DNA of 64,000 bases from Himantopus leucocephalus (lineage: Eukaryota; Chordata; Aves; Charadriiformes; Recurvirostridae): the NCBI GenBank assembly GCA_003993805.1, contig RSEF01000001.1, forward strand, positions 57,476,974-57,540,973. Direction: 5' to 3'. Made by a program: the position numbers and the translations under genes. Below the pieces are notes generated by a model that had not been told where the DNA came from, did no database searches, and saw nothing but the letters and a program-made list of their open reading frames with translations. Positions within the stretch are counted from its first letter, which is position 1, and the number at the start of each line of letters is the position of its first letter. Below, piece after piece: positions 13,977 through 25,619 of the stretch.

Positions 13977-14995
13977 CCTGATATGAAAGATCAGAGAAAG
14001 TACATTACAAAATGTATTCTAATACAGTGCTCCATGACCTACTGTTGATACCTGGTATTAAATACGTACTACATGACATAGAAACATACATACATAGTGG
14101 GCACATCCAGAAGCAATAAAGTCTTGTTTGTGGAAAAACTTGATGTAAACGAAAGTTGTAGGGTTTGTTCTGAATACAGCAAAACCCACTGTAGCTCTGC
14201 TACTTTCAAATGAGATATGGCTCATGTGGAGCCAACTCCGGCATAGCTGCCAGTGTTCCAGAGTCCTGGTTTCATAGTAGCTCTAGAATAGCCAACTCAT
14301 GGGTCTCTCTGAAGCCGTAGACATGATAATACATACTGCTAACATAAAAATTTCAAAAGATTTGCTATCTCCCTTGAAAGGGAATTTTTTAACATGGTAT
14401 AATTCCGTTGCATACACCTCTTTCAGTAACAAGTAGCACTAATCTTTGAAAGGCACTCAGCCTCAGTGACTGAAGTTTGGAGCCTTGATATTGACATTTA
14501 GACATAGATGCTGAATGTGATGCTAGGATTACCTCCAAGCATAGGGAAAGGCACTGTTCTCACAAAAGGGCAATAAATAAATTTTGTAAAAACCAAACTT
14601 GCTAAATGTAATAAGAAATTTCCTTATTTCAGCTGTAAGAAAAAGTCTTGACAGTATATTACATTCCAAGCCAAAACTGTAGATCAAGAAACTGAAGGAT
14701 AACTCAGAAAACTGTACCCTGTATTCCTCTAGGTGGAAGAATGAAGGCACTTGAGGATAGGTACATGCTCAGTTGACCAAAGAAATCCTGACTATGCACC
14801 TGTGCACTTGTATGCACACAGCAACTGGATAGTGCATTTATGGATAGCATCCAAAAAAGAATTCATGATGAGCAGAATTATAAAATTGTAAATCACCCTC
14901 CATGTGCTAGAATATATTTGACAGAAATGGCTCTCTCAAAAGCCCAGCACAGTCCTAAACTGGTTGTAGATCAGTAGTTTAGTACTAAGACAAAG

Positions 14996-16614
14996 ATTTT
15001 GGAAGAGCAAACTTTAGCTTGCTCAGAGCTCAGTTGGGAGGGATTCCATGGGAAGCTTCCATGGAGGATAAAGGAGTTAGCCAGCACTGGGAGTTTTTCA
15101 AGAACGCTCTCCTGGAAGCACAAGAACAGTTAATCCCCTTTAAAGGTAAGGGAAGTAGGTGGAGCAAGAGACACCCTTGGCTTAACTGCAAGCTTCTAAG
15201 TCTGCTCAAAACGAAAAGAGAAGCATACCAAAGACGGAAAAGCAGACAAATACCCATTAAGAAGTACAAGGGCATTGCCAGGGCTTGCAGAGATGCAGTT
15301 AGAAAAGCAAAAGCTCAGCTTGAATTGAAATTGGCCAGAGATGTCAAAAACTACAAGAAAGGGTTCTTTAGTTATGTAAACAACAAGCAGAAATCATGCT
15401 TGACAAACCTGATCTCCTTCTATGACAAAGTAACCTGCTCGGTTGATGTGGGGTGAGCAGTGGACATTGTCTACCTGGATTTCTCCAAGGCTTCAGTATG
15501 GTTTCCCACAGCCTCCTCCTAGAGAAACTGATGAGTTATGGTCTAGACAAGTGGTCTGTGTGGTGGGTGGGGAACTGGCTGACAGGCTGCACCCAGAGGG
15601 TGGTGGTAAATAATTCCTTTTTAAACTGGCAAGCTGTCATAAGTGGGGTCCCCCAGGGATCAATATTGGGCCCAGCATTGTTTAGTACCTTCATAAGTGA
15701 CTTGGATAATGGGATCAAGTGTACCCTGATGAAGTTTGCTGATAATACCAAACTGAGTGGGGAAGTGTACACTTTGGAAGGGAGAACCATGCTGCAGAAA
15801 GACCTGTATTGGCTGGAAGAGTGGACTAACAAGAACCTTATGAAGTTCAACATGGACAAGTGTAAGGTCTTGCACCTGGGAAAACATAATCCAGGAGTGC
15901 AGCCCAGGCTGGGATCTACCCATCTGGGGAGCCGCTCTGTGGAAGTGGATCTAGGGGTCCTAGAGAACAACAAACTCAATATGAGTGAACAGTGCGCTGC
16001 AGCGGCAATGAAAGCCAACAGGATGATGGGTTGCATCAACAAGGGCATCACCAGCAGAGATAAAGAAGTCATTATCCCACTCTACTCAGCGCTTGTCAGG
16101 CCACACCTGGAATACTGTGTTCAGTTCTGGTCCTTGCTGTACAAAAAAGATGTGGACAGGCTGGAGAGGGTCCAGAGAAGGGCCACAAAAATGATCAAGG
16201 GACTGGGAAGCCTGCCATAGGAGGAAAGGCTGAGTACTGGGTTTGTTCAGCGTTGAAAAAAGAAGTCTTAGGGGAAACCTTATCACCACATTCCAGTATT
16301 TAAAGGGTGGCTACAAAGAAGATCACGACTCCCTTTTTATGAGGAGTCATATGGAAAAGATGAGGGGTAATGGGTACAAGTTACTCCGGGGGAGGTTCCG
16401 ACTGGACACAAGAGGAAAATTTTTCACAGTGAGAACAACCAGCCATTGGAATAATCTCCCCAGGGAAGTGGTGGCTTCCCCAGCATTGGACACTTTTAAG
16501 ATTCGGCTGGACAGGGTGCTGGGCCATCTTTTCTAGACCGTGCTTTTGCCAAGAAAGGTGGGACCAGATGATCCTTGAGGTCCTGTCCAACCTGGTATTC
16601 TATGATTCTATGAT
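14996..16614 (+). pseudogene. CR1 LINE, 5'-truncated and internally deleted, with dead reverse transcriptase
   Basis: This is the largest CR1 copy in the window. The first part (about 15000-15391) encodes the linker before the RT, including GGIPWEAS, AQEQLIPFKG, RHPWLN and LELKLARDVKNYKKGFF. At about 15392 the reading jumps from YVNNKQK directly to SCLTNLISFYDKVT, so the first part of the RT domain is deleted. The RT then continues through VDIVYLDFSKA, a frame change near 15490, VPQGSILGP and ISDLDNGIKC. The catalytic box at 15735-15746 reads FADN where active CR1 has FADD. Further along come VDLGVLENNKLNMSEQCAAA, a stop at 16218-16220 and a frame shift to the C-terminal part (16243-16536). 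The copy ends with ATTCTATG repeats. It cannot encode an active enzyme. Confidence 0.93.
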
Positions 16615-17123
16615 AGACTATTTTGATATGGAATGACCTTCAATAATTATTTTCCTTGTTATTATTTTAATTGTTCTGACTTGAAACAATTCTTGCTTAA
16701 TCATGATGATGATATGATACCCATTGCCCATGTTAAAAAAAAAATATCTCCAAAGTAGATTATTTCTTGATTATTGCCTTTCAAGTGACTTGCAAGTGTA
16801 AGTAAACTCTGAATCACACACCTCTGAACAGCTACTTGGCTCCAGCTAACACAGAAATACTGCTATGCGTGCCTTGAAAGACTTTTTTATTGTAGAAAAA
16901 ATTGTTTATAATTAAGCAAAGAAAATATGAAATTGGAGTGTTTCTTCTTTTTACCAGAGAAGTACAGATGGCTGATATTTAAACATATTAGCTTTTCTAA
17001 GTCCTTTGCAAAATGTATGTTACTAATCAGTGTAAGTATCTACTATGCCAAAAAAAAGACAGCTGTTCCATTTATTAAACTCTACCTTATAGGCAGGTTC
17101 CATTTAAATCATGTTACAGGGTA

Positions 17124-19000
17124 ATCAGAGAATCATTACAAAATAGACTCAGAGTGACTTAAAGCAGTGACCTAATCCACTCAACTGACTCAAGCCAAGG
17201 TCATTTATACCCCAACCATTATTTTTTTAATTCTGCCAAATATCCAGAAGTCTTTAAGATGCTGCTGAATGTAACAGAGGTTATCATCTCCCTAATAATC
17301 TATCTGAACGCTTCACTATATCGCCTTTATAATTTTGTCCTGGGGAGAAGAGGGGGAGTTTTATCTAGTTTTAGACAGCTACGTCTGAGGAGGTCCTCTA
17401 GCTCCCTTTATAGATACTTCTAGTCCCATTTGCCATGGTTCAGACATTCACATACGATGAATGATATCAAAGAAATGCCTGCCTTATCTAACTCAGTATT
17501 AGTGGCTCGGATGTACTCAATGCCATCTACACCGTGGAATTCTGAATTTAAACATTAAGAATAAGATTCAGCTGTCTGACCTACCATTATTTTCATCAAG
17601 CCCATGTTTCCTTAATTTGCTTACAAGAAAAACATGAGACAATGTCAAAACCTTAACTGAAGTCCATCTACTGCTCTTTCCTTACCTACAAAATCTGGTT
17701 ATCTACTCCTAATGGGAATTAGATTGCTTTAATAGGTTTGCTCTTGGCAAATCCATGTTGTCTCTTACTTATTTCTTTGCTATTTTCTAGCTACTTTAAG
17801 TATTTTATCTGTTCAGCGACTTTCCTATGAATTGAAAAGAATTCCCCACATTCTCCTTCCTTCCCCCTTTTAAAGATAAGCTCTACATCATTCATTTTTA
17901 GTCTGTTGGTACCTGATCCATCCTCCAAAAATTCTCACAGAAACCCACGAACAGGTCTAAGTTTATTTCAGACACTTATGTAACACAAAATGAAGTTCAT
18001 TAAATCAGTTTTAAGATACCTGACCTATATAACCTGTTCTTTCCTTATCTACAATTGAGGTTCTAGCCCTAGCATTAGCTGTGTATGTCATATACTCACC
18101 GATGACCTTTTCAGTAAACATGTGTGATAAAAAGTCATTACGCGTTTTTGCCTTCTCTGCACCTACTATGAGCAGCTTTCCCTTTCCTGTAGTACCTCAT
18201 TTAGGTGCCAAAGATTCCTTTGTTCTTCTTCTCCCTATTAACAGACTAATATAATTATGTTATATTAAATCTTTATTTTTCTTGCTAGTTGCACCTCACT
18301 GAGTGCTTTGGCACTTCTTGTCTGTACATGCATGTGTTATTCTACCATGCCATATTCTACCATTCATAATTTTCTTCATTATGTCTAAGGTAAAATTAAA
18401 AATGACAATTTAGCCAAGCTGGTCATCTACACTTTTCTTCACATTGGTGAAGCTTGTACTATGGTTTTTAGTAGTGTTCTGTTGAAGAACCCACAGATTT
18501 CTCTTTTACTTGCGCGCTAGATATTGTTTTAAAATAAATTCTCTGAATTTATTGACATCTACCTTCTTGAGACTTTTTTTTCCTGGCCAGTCTCTTTTCC
18601 AACAAGTGCTGTGGTAACTAAAATCTTCCATTACTATCAAGTCTAATGGCTTTGGATATATACCAATAACAACCACGTTCTTTTCTGCTTTCATGGATAC
18701 CAACAGATATTTAACAGCTCTAACTAATCCTATTTTTGAGATCTCAAAGCAACCATCATATTTTTGAAATACAAGCCAACGTTTCCTCTCTTCTGCTCTT
18801 TCTCCTTCTTACTGAAGAAGTTATATCCTCTACATGACCAGACTACTAGTGTAATATACACTATAAATTCTCTTCAGTGCCAACTTTGCCATCATCTTCA
18901 ATTAATTTTTGTCTATTCCTCATTAATTCTTCTGTTAATTCTTCTCTGTTCCCCTTTCTTCTACCATTAGTATACAAAAAGCTAAGACACCTGGCAAACT
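17124..19000 (-). repeat. Long ancient CR1-type LINE fossil (amniote age)
   Basis: The plus strand reads like the reverse complement of old CR1 elements known from turtles and crocodiles, in the correct order over about 1.9 kb. The 3' end is at 17124-17240 (AGAATCATTAC, GACCTAATCCACTCAACTGA). RT pieces follow at 17600-17800: GTCAAAACCTTAACTGAAGT is the reverse of the LDFSKAFD region, and GGCAAATCCATGTTG is close to the HGFxK motif. Then come TTTTAAAGATAAGC (the PIFKKG region), AAAAAGTCATTACGC near 18135, a block at 18280-18370, AAATTCTCTGAATTTATTGA at 18536, ATCTACCTTCTTGAG, and the endonuclease-side blocks up to 18980. About 1 kb between the 3' UTR and the RT is missing. No frame is intact. 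The upper boundary is uncertain and may extend to about 19760. Confidence 0.7.
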
Positions 19001-19499
19001 GACCCATGACTCTTTGTCTAGTCACTTCTTTAATCCTGTTTTAAATAATCCTGTCTTTCTCGGGGGTTAGACCTATGTCCAATTTGCATTATTTAAGATG
19101 AAGATTTTTGTCCTTGCCACATGTTTTTTAATTTAAAGTTCTCTTCTCTCAGAATAGAAGCTACGTAGTTATATTTAGGGTGTATCTGACTGATGCTTGA
19201 CTTGGACGTGAGAGGAGAGACAATAATATCTCTTGAATCTTCAGCCTCTTTATCCGTAACCACAGAGCCTTATAAGGACTTCTGATTTGCTTAGGATCAT
19301 TCTTGGCAGTATCATTAGTATTCTTTATCATATGCCTGTGATTGTTAGAATCCTTTGCAACTTGGAAAATTTGGATTTTTGTGAAAAAACACACCAGCCA
19401 TAATGTAAGTGCCAGGTGGCACGGGTGTCTCCACATCACCTTGAGTAGAAGCTTACTAGCCAGCACCATCTTTTATTTCCTCTTGGTAATAGACTCTTT

Positions 19500-22400
19500 G
19501 TACTCCTTGGGGTAGTGTATTTTTTGTCTGTTATCATTGAGGTGATTTCTTACTTGTTCCCTGTTCAGCACTCCTCCGTTGGATTTCAGTGGTAAGCTAC
19601 TGAGAATGCTGAACGCTACATGCCCTCAGAGGTCATCGGCAGCCATCTTCCCCTCTGTAGTTTCAAGTTTACTCCTCCAGTACCCTGTACTGCTACGAAA
19701 CTCAAAGCTCTGCTTTAATTTTTTTCTTTCTGAATGCATGCTCTGGATGAAGTCCTTATGACCACACTCGGCCAGTTTTGATTCTCTCCTTTCACTGCTC
19801 CTCTAATTGTTTCTTAAGAAATTCCCCTGGAGACCTAAAAGAAGTCTTTCCAGATTTCACCAGTAGGAAAATATAGGCTAAAGTTCTTATAAATCCATTC
19901 AAGGATTTAATCACAAGATGTCATCATTGTCTAATTTTAAATATAACTATTGAATTATCAGTGTATGACATATTTCCTCTCAAATGTTTTTCACTGGGAA
20001 TGAGATACTATGTAGTATAAAAAGCTCTTAATGCCTGGTAGATTAAGAATATTTGTGCTTGAATTGAATATATTTTTGTTTTTACTAACAGTTCATAAAA
20101 ACACTGAAGTATAATAGGAAGTAGAGGATAAGTAAATATTAAAATGAAGGATTCCATATCAAGCTACATGTGCTCTTCAGTATTATCAGAAATTTCACCG
20201 TTTGCTAAAAAGTTATTAGACAAGAAAAGTGAAGTTTCCTGAATACAGTGCTCAATAATCTAGATGCTTTCAGTTCAACACTAAGAGAAATATCTTTGTA
20301 CAGTCTGAACATTAAATACATTATTTTTAATCTCTACTGGACTGTCTTTTTACACATATATTCAAGTAAAACTAACAAAACTCATAGATTTATATATAAA
20401 CTGATGAAGTATTTCAAACTATTACCTGATACCATACTACTTAATTTTTATTCCTAAGCATAGGCCAGATCTTTGTATGTGGCTGTGTTTTGCTTAGCAC
20501 AGAGCCAGGAAGAAGAAGAGAGAAGGTGAAAGAAGTTCTGAGATGGAATTTAGGTCCTCAGTACTACAATACTTGAGCAGATAAAACCCTAAGTAAAACA
20601 CATAGGGATCCAGACAGCACCAGCTTCTGTACATAATTAGACAGGGGTTACATGAGGCACCTCTGAGGAATGCCGAGACACCTGAGACAATTCTTGCCAA
20701 TAAATTATAGGAGCTTAAATAAAAGAAGCACACGCACAAAAAAGTTGATTTGCTGCAGAAACCTTCAAAGCAACCCCTGCATTGGGGCCAAAGACCTATC
20801 AAAAAATCTCTTAGGTTATATTATCAATAAGAAAGACCTGTATATTGCCTTGTGGTATTTAATAAATGGTAATTAACACAAGCTAAAATCTTAAGTAAAA
20901 CACAAGTAAAATCTGTTGTTAAATATATAAATATCACTGTAATAAGGCTTCACTTGATTAGTTACTTCAGTCTGCTAACTGTGGGAAATAAAGGCTCCTT
21001 ATTTTCTGCTAGATAACCCTATTAATTTGTTAAGAAAAAAATAATAATATAATTGACATATAACATGTTTTATATAATGCATTTGATATTTTAATAGTTC
21101 CCTTTGTTTTGCTGCCTAAACTGTGTTTGACTGAACCTGGAAAAGGAATAAAGGAATGAGAAGTGGAAAACATACATGTGAAGCTGCATATAGCCAAATC
21201 TATAGCAGAAAAAAAGTCTTTATTTCAGTCTGCATGTACAGCAAAATTAAATAAATTTAAAGAAAAGTAGTTCTGTTTTGATTGATAGTACATAGCTTGA
21301 TTTCTTTGTTAAGAGCAAAACCAGATTATCGTTCTAAACTAGATAAAGACCATTAAAGAGCTGATAGAAAAGAAAAAATACTGGTTTGCAGGAAGCTGCA
21401 CACAGAACAGAAAAAAAGTTGGGACTCAGAGTCCCCTCCGGGTACAGAAGTGAAGAAAAGAGGTGATCTCCTGCCAACTGAAAGAACTGAAGAACCAAAT
21501 GCCACGTTTGAATGCCAAGAAAAATAATGCATGCAGTAGAAGCCACAAAATGGCTGATGACAAAAGTTGTGAGATATTTTCTGATCTTAAAAAAAAAAAG
21601 AAGAAATAGAAAAGCAGTGGTCGGTCACAGGAATGGGCAGAGTAGTACTTACACATCGCTAAGTTATGCAAATTTGCATATGCATACTGTTTCTTCTGTC
21701 TCCTTTTTATAGCTCTCATGTGCTGTGCAACTTCGTAATGGTAGCCTGATTTTGCATTTGGTGTCTGTGTACTACCATGATAGAAAATAGTAACCAGCAA
21801 ATTCTGAATTACTTATAATATCTTCAGAAATTATTAACAGTCTCCTAACATGGAGTTGCCCTATGAATAATTCTCCCTTCCAACACTGCAAGTTTCAGAA
21901 ACAAAAAATAGCCTTCCAGGACAACATGCCTAGCGCTTTTCATGATATTGCCCCTTATTCTTTTAGAAAAAAATAATCTGAATCTGCATGTTTTACCTGC
22001 AATTATATTTGCATTCAAACCTGTTATTTTCTCTTTTTCCTAGGTTCCCTTCTCACTGTCCAGCCACTGTTAAAATAGATGTGTCGACTCTGTTTAATTG
22101 ATAAGACACAGTTGTGTCCTATACGGATAAAATTTAACAGTTGTTAAAATACACTTAAAAAAAAAATTAAGCGATAAGGTGTATAGTCTCCTGTCTAATG
22201 TCTATGAATGTCTAATACATAAACCCAAGTAATTGCATGCAATTGCTAGCATGGATGTATTGGTACAGGTGAGTTAACATAGCTTTGCCTCAAGACCAAT
22301 TTATTCAGACATACAAGTCAGTTTTCTTTCCATTAGGTAGGAAGAAGACATAGTAAAATACTTTCAAAATTCTTATCAGCACAGTTGCACAGGTTTATGC

Positions 22401-22933
22401 TGACACACCAACAGACTAGTCATGACTTAGATTTCTTAGAATTCACTGTGGTAGGGAAGGTTTGCAAATTTTCCCGTCATTGCTAACACCAGTCACTGGC
22501 TGTCAGCAACATTTTCAGCCCTGTGCCAAATATTTGCTCGAAGCAGCATTAAATAATATAATGCTTTAAAAAGTGTCAGCAGCTATTGGATTATATATAT
22601 TCAGGGTCCCATCATTCCAAACAAAAACTCAGCTGAAAAAGATTGGAAAATATCCCCTTAGTAGAAAGGCTTCAGTACAAAGACAAGAACGGAATATTTT
22701 TTCTGTTAAGATTTCAAAGCAACATTAACGACTCCAATATGCTATTTAAAGTAACAGCTCCAGGATACTGGGCCTAATGCATCTCTAACAGTAAACAACA
22801 TTGATTCCTTTCATGGTTATTCAAATACCTACAAATGATTTCAACACAGTGGGTTACTTAGCAATATCTTATCCACAGTTTCCCTATAGGCAGTTAAATC
22901 AAAATTAAACAATAGTTAGTTGTTTTTACTTAC
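19500..22933. other. AT-rich non-coding DNA, possibly 3' intron of the minus-strand gene
   Basis: Apart from the POU-type motif at 21666-21685 and short A/T runs, I see no supportable feature. If the minus-strand gene continues beyond the exon at 22934-23006, its next exon must accept phase 1. I could not find a convincing one here. Confidence 0.45.
21666..21685. promoter_or_regulatory. Palindromic octamer / POU-factor-type motif
   Basis: ATGCAAATTTGCATATGCAT contains a perfect 14-bp palindrome made of two opposed octamer sequences (ATGCAAAT and ATTTGCAT). It runs directly into TTGCATATGCAT, one mismatch from the dimeric MORE element (ATGCATATGCAT) bound by POU proteins. The match is visible in the sequence. 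Function is inference, and AT-rich DNA can produce such sites by chance. Confidence 0.3.
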
Positions 22934-23006
22934 TTGTAGTGTGATCATTCATCTCCCCCAGTCCAGTATTAATTCCTGCATCTATTGAACTCATGATTTT
23001 ATCAAT
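22934..23006 (-). CDS. Internal coding exon (73 nt) of an unidentified minus-strand gene
   Basis: On the minus strand a strong acceptor (TACTCTCTTTTGTAG) precedes the exon, and a consensus donor (CAA|GTAAGT) ends it. The exon is open in the frame that continues the 584-nt exon at 25036-25619. That exon ends on a complete codon, ...SEWEE, and this one starts IDKIMSSIDAGINTGLGEM, followed by NDHTT. The join gives WEEIDKIM without a break. It exits in phase 1. The mixed acidic and basic hydrophilic sequence is compatible with a helix, and no catalytic motif is visible. I do not recognise the family. The support comes from two good splice sites plus matching phase, not from homology. Confidence 0.6.
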
Positions 23007-25035
23007 CTACAAAAGAGAGTACAGTGAAAACAATTGATGGGCCCTATCTTTTTTATTTTAGTTTAGTTTTCATGCATAAATTTAAGGCATTATTACTCTC
23101 ATTAGGAAAACAACAATCAAGATTGCAAAGTGCAAAAATCAAAGGTAGACACCTAATTTCTCCACTTTGATTTTTATTTTGCAACACCTGCACACTAGCA
23201 AAAGCTAAAAATTGAGACTAGTATTTCATTTTCTACAGTACAGTTCCTTTCATACTGACTACTCTGGTCACCTAGATATATCTCATTCTTTGAAACTACT
23301 TTGTCATATTTCAGTATAAATACAAAGGAGAAAAATGCATATATTAAGCATATGATGAAATCGATTTTAATTTTATAGGCCTGTGTCATTTGATGATAAC
23401 TGTGAACCACTAGAGGTCTACTTAAGCAGTAATATTAATGCGTAAGTATATTGTTTTGTGTGTTATAAAGTACTAAAACAATTGTTCAATTACGATTTCC
23501 AGAGAATTTCCTAGCTCCCTTTTTTCCATCTGCCTCAAGGCCACCAAATAGGTATGAAACACAGCTGTGTCCCCACATACCTCAGAATGATATTGTTTAT
23601 GAAACAGCACTACATAGATCCCAAAACTCATTTGCACATTTCTAAATTACATTGAACTTATGATGTCAAAACTATTATGGCTATTTTATTTTCCCTAAGA
23701 ACAGGACAAAACAAAAAGTGAATCAAAAGGCTGATGTTGCCTAAGAAGGCAGACACAGAGAACCAGGTTTTACTGAGCTTAATATTAGGACTACTAGGAA
23801 AACTGTCTCTTTTCTAAAAGCTATGTATTAGTCATTACTGAAAGGAGAAAATCTGGGAATTATGTTAGAATCTGCAGACTTAGAAATCATACCTATTTTT
23901 TTTTAACTACATTTTTCTTCCTCGTAAGAACAATCAAACCTTGATGTCCCCCTAAAAAGGAAAACTCAAACCTGATTCATTTCAGGATTTCATAACAATG
24001 TATCCAAGTTACTATCAAAACCTGATCCTAAGTAGCTTTCCACTGAGAAAGTATCTCCTTTACAACAAAAATTACCTTCAGATGCCCTATCAAATCAGAC
24101 ATTTAGATGAGCTGGAAACATTTTTCTAGAAAAATAACCAGTCACACAAACAAGGTCTGGGTGCTTTCTGCAATAAAATGGTACTCTATAGATATATACA
24201 TTTCCCCATAGCAGTTGTTTTAAAGACACATGCTTGCTTCTCTATAATAGCAGTAAAGATCTAAACATTTCCCACTCTTAATTTACCTCAGTAAGATGGG
24301 AACTTTTGTATCTATGAAGAATCCTTTACATTCTTGAAATTGAGCACAGGAGAAAAAAACCCCAAAAATAATGTGTCTCAAAATTATTTTAAATCTACTT
24401 GCAAAACTAAAATAAAGTCTCTTGTATGAGCAAGCATGTGCCCTACAAACTCAGTGTGGAAATTACTTTTAATAGTCCCAAATTCATCGTAGCTCTAAGT
24501 GTATTCCTACTTCACACAGGAGTCAAGTATATTGTGTACAGAGGCTATATACCAGTTAGGGGATATGTTACATTGGGAGGGTTTGTGGGATGCATAATCA
24601 ACCTGAAAAACTTAGACTCTCCATTCCTGCCATTTTCTCTTGCCTCTTGCTGGTGGGCATTGCTATAGTGGGAAATAATTAGCAAATATGTAAATAATGG
24701 GCATAGCTACAATGAATTTTACCACTTTTATTAATGTCAGTGGCGAGGGCCTTAGTAGAAAATAATTTCAATGTCACAACAAATTGTAGAATTACTTCTG
24801 GTTAACTTCATTCACTATGGAAACAATAGACTTAATTAAGTGTGCAGCATTTGGAACAGAAGTGCATTGCATTTTGTGCCAGCTGCCAAACTACCATGCA
24901 CTATGACACACTCTCTGAGGATTTGCAATGTGGACAACGCACTTTCTGTCTCATCTCATCTCTGAAACTGAAAACAGTAACAGCATTTTCACAATACCAT
25001 ATATTTGCTTGTACTTAAAAATGAACATAACTTAC
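23007..25035 (-). other. Inferred intron between the two best exons
   Basis: On the minus strand this segment begins GTAAGT at 25035 and ends TTTTGTAG at 23007, giving a 2.0-kb intron. It is AT-rich, with no repeat or RNA gene that I can identify. Confidence 0.5.
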
Positions 25036-25619
25036 TTCTTCCCATTCTGATGTGAAGGAAGGTGTTCTCTCCGAGTTCCCTTTGGAGCACTGTTGTTTTG
25101 GTGTGGGTTCACTCCAGTTGCTTCTTGCTTTTTTGTCATTTGGTGGATGGGTGATAAGATTAGAATCGGATTTTGAAACATTTTTGCACAAATGCATTTC
25201 AAGCAAAGTCTTTGGTAAAGATCGTATTCTCCCAAGCGTGCATGCTCGCTCCACAAATCCCCCAGTGGTAATAACCCATTGTTCACTTATCCTTGTTGAC
25301 GTGCCAACCAATGTATGATTTTCTACTGGTTTGGTTTTAGTATGAAATATGGTTCTGTTTACAATTGGTGGCTTTTTTTTCTTCACAGGAGGATCAGTGT
25401 TGCTCTCTTTCCGTAGCTGTATCTGCTGCACTGTGCTCTTGCTCAAAACACTTTTCTCTAGTGGACCACTGCACTGGTTTGCTTTGCTGTACAGCTGGAG
25501 TGGATTGTCAGGTGGGTCACACGCAGGTGATGATCCATGAAGTAAACCTGCAAACTGTTCAGCGGGGTGTCCTTCAGGAAGCTCACTTTCAGTGGATGTT
25601 TCTCCCTGGCAAAGACGCT
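25036..25619 (-). CDS. Large coding exon (584 nt) of an unidentified minus-strand gene
   Basis: This is the longest non-repeat open frame in the window. The acceptor is TTTCTCATTTCAG|AG and the donor is GAAGAA|GTAAGT. It encodes 194 residues after a split first codon. The sequence is hydrophilic, rich in Ser, Pro, Lys and Thr, and probably disordered. It has a basic cluster at residues 78-84 (VKKKKPP), a more ordered-looking stretch around 111-146 (SEQWVITTGGFVERACTLGR, later LPKTLLEMHL), and an acidic end (SEWEE). No signal peptide, membrane segment or catalytic motif is visible. It enters in phase 1 and exits in phase 0, joining cleanly to the exon at 22934-23006. A second in-frame acceptor (TGCCAG|GGA) at 25604 would give a phase-0 start. 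I do not recognise the protein. A cilium-related role is only suggested by the distant X-box at 51309. Confidence 0.68.

Noticed and set aside
19161..19469. 102-codon minus-strand open frame
   Set aside because: It lies at the uncertain upper edge of the ancient CR1 fossil, lacks motifs and has no splice support.
21662..21771. Minus-strand frame HYEVAQHMRAIKRRQKKQ with donor GATGT|GTAAGT
   Set aside because: The only acceptors with good pyrimidine tracts give the wrong phase to follow the exon at 22934. The phase-compatible AG has no pyrimidine tract.
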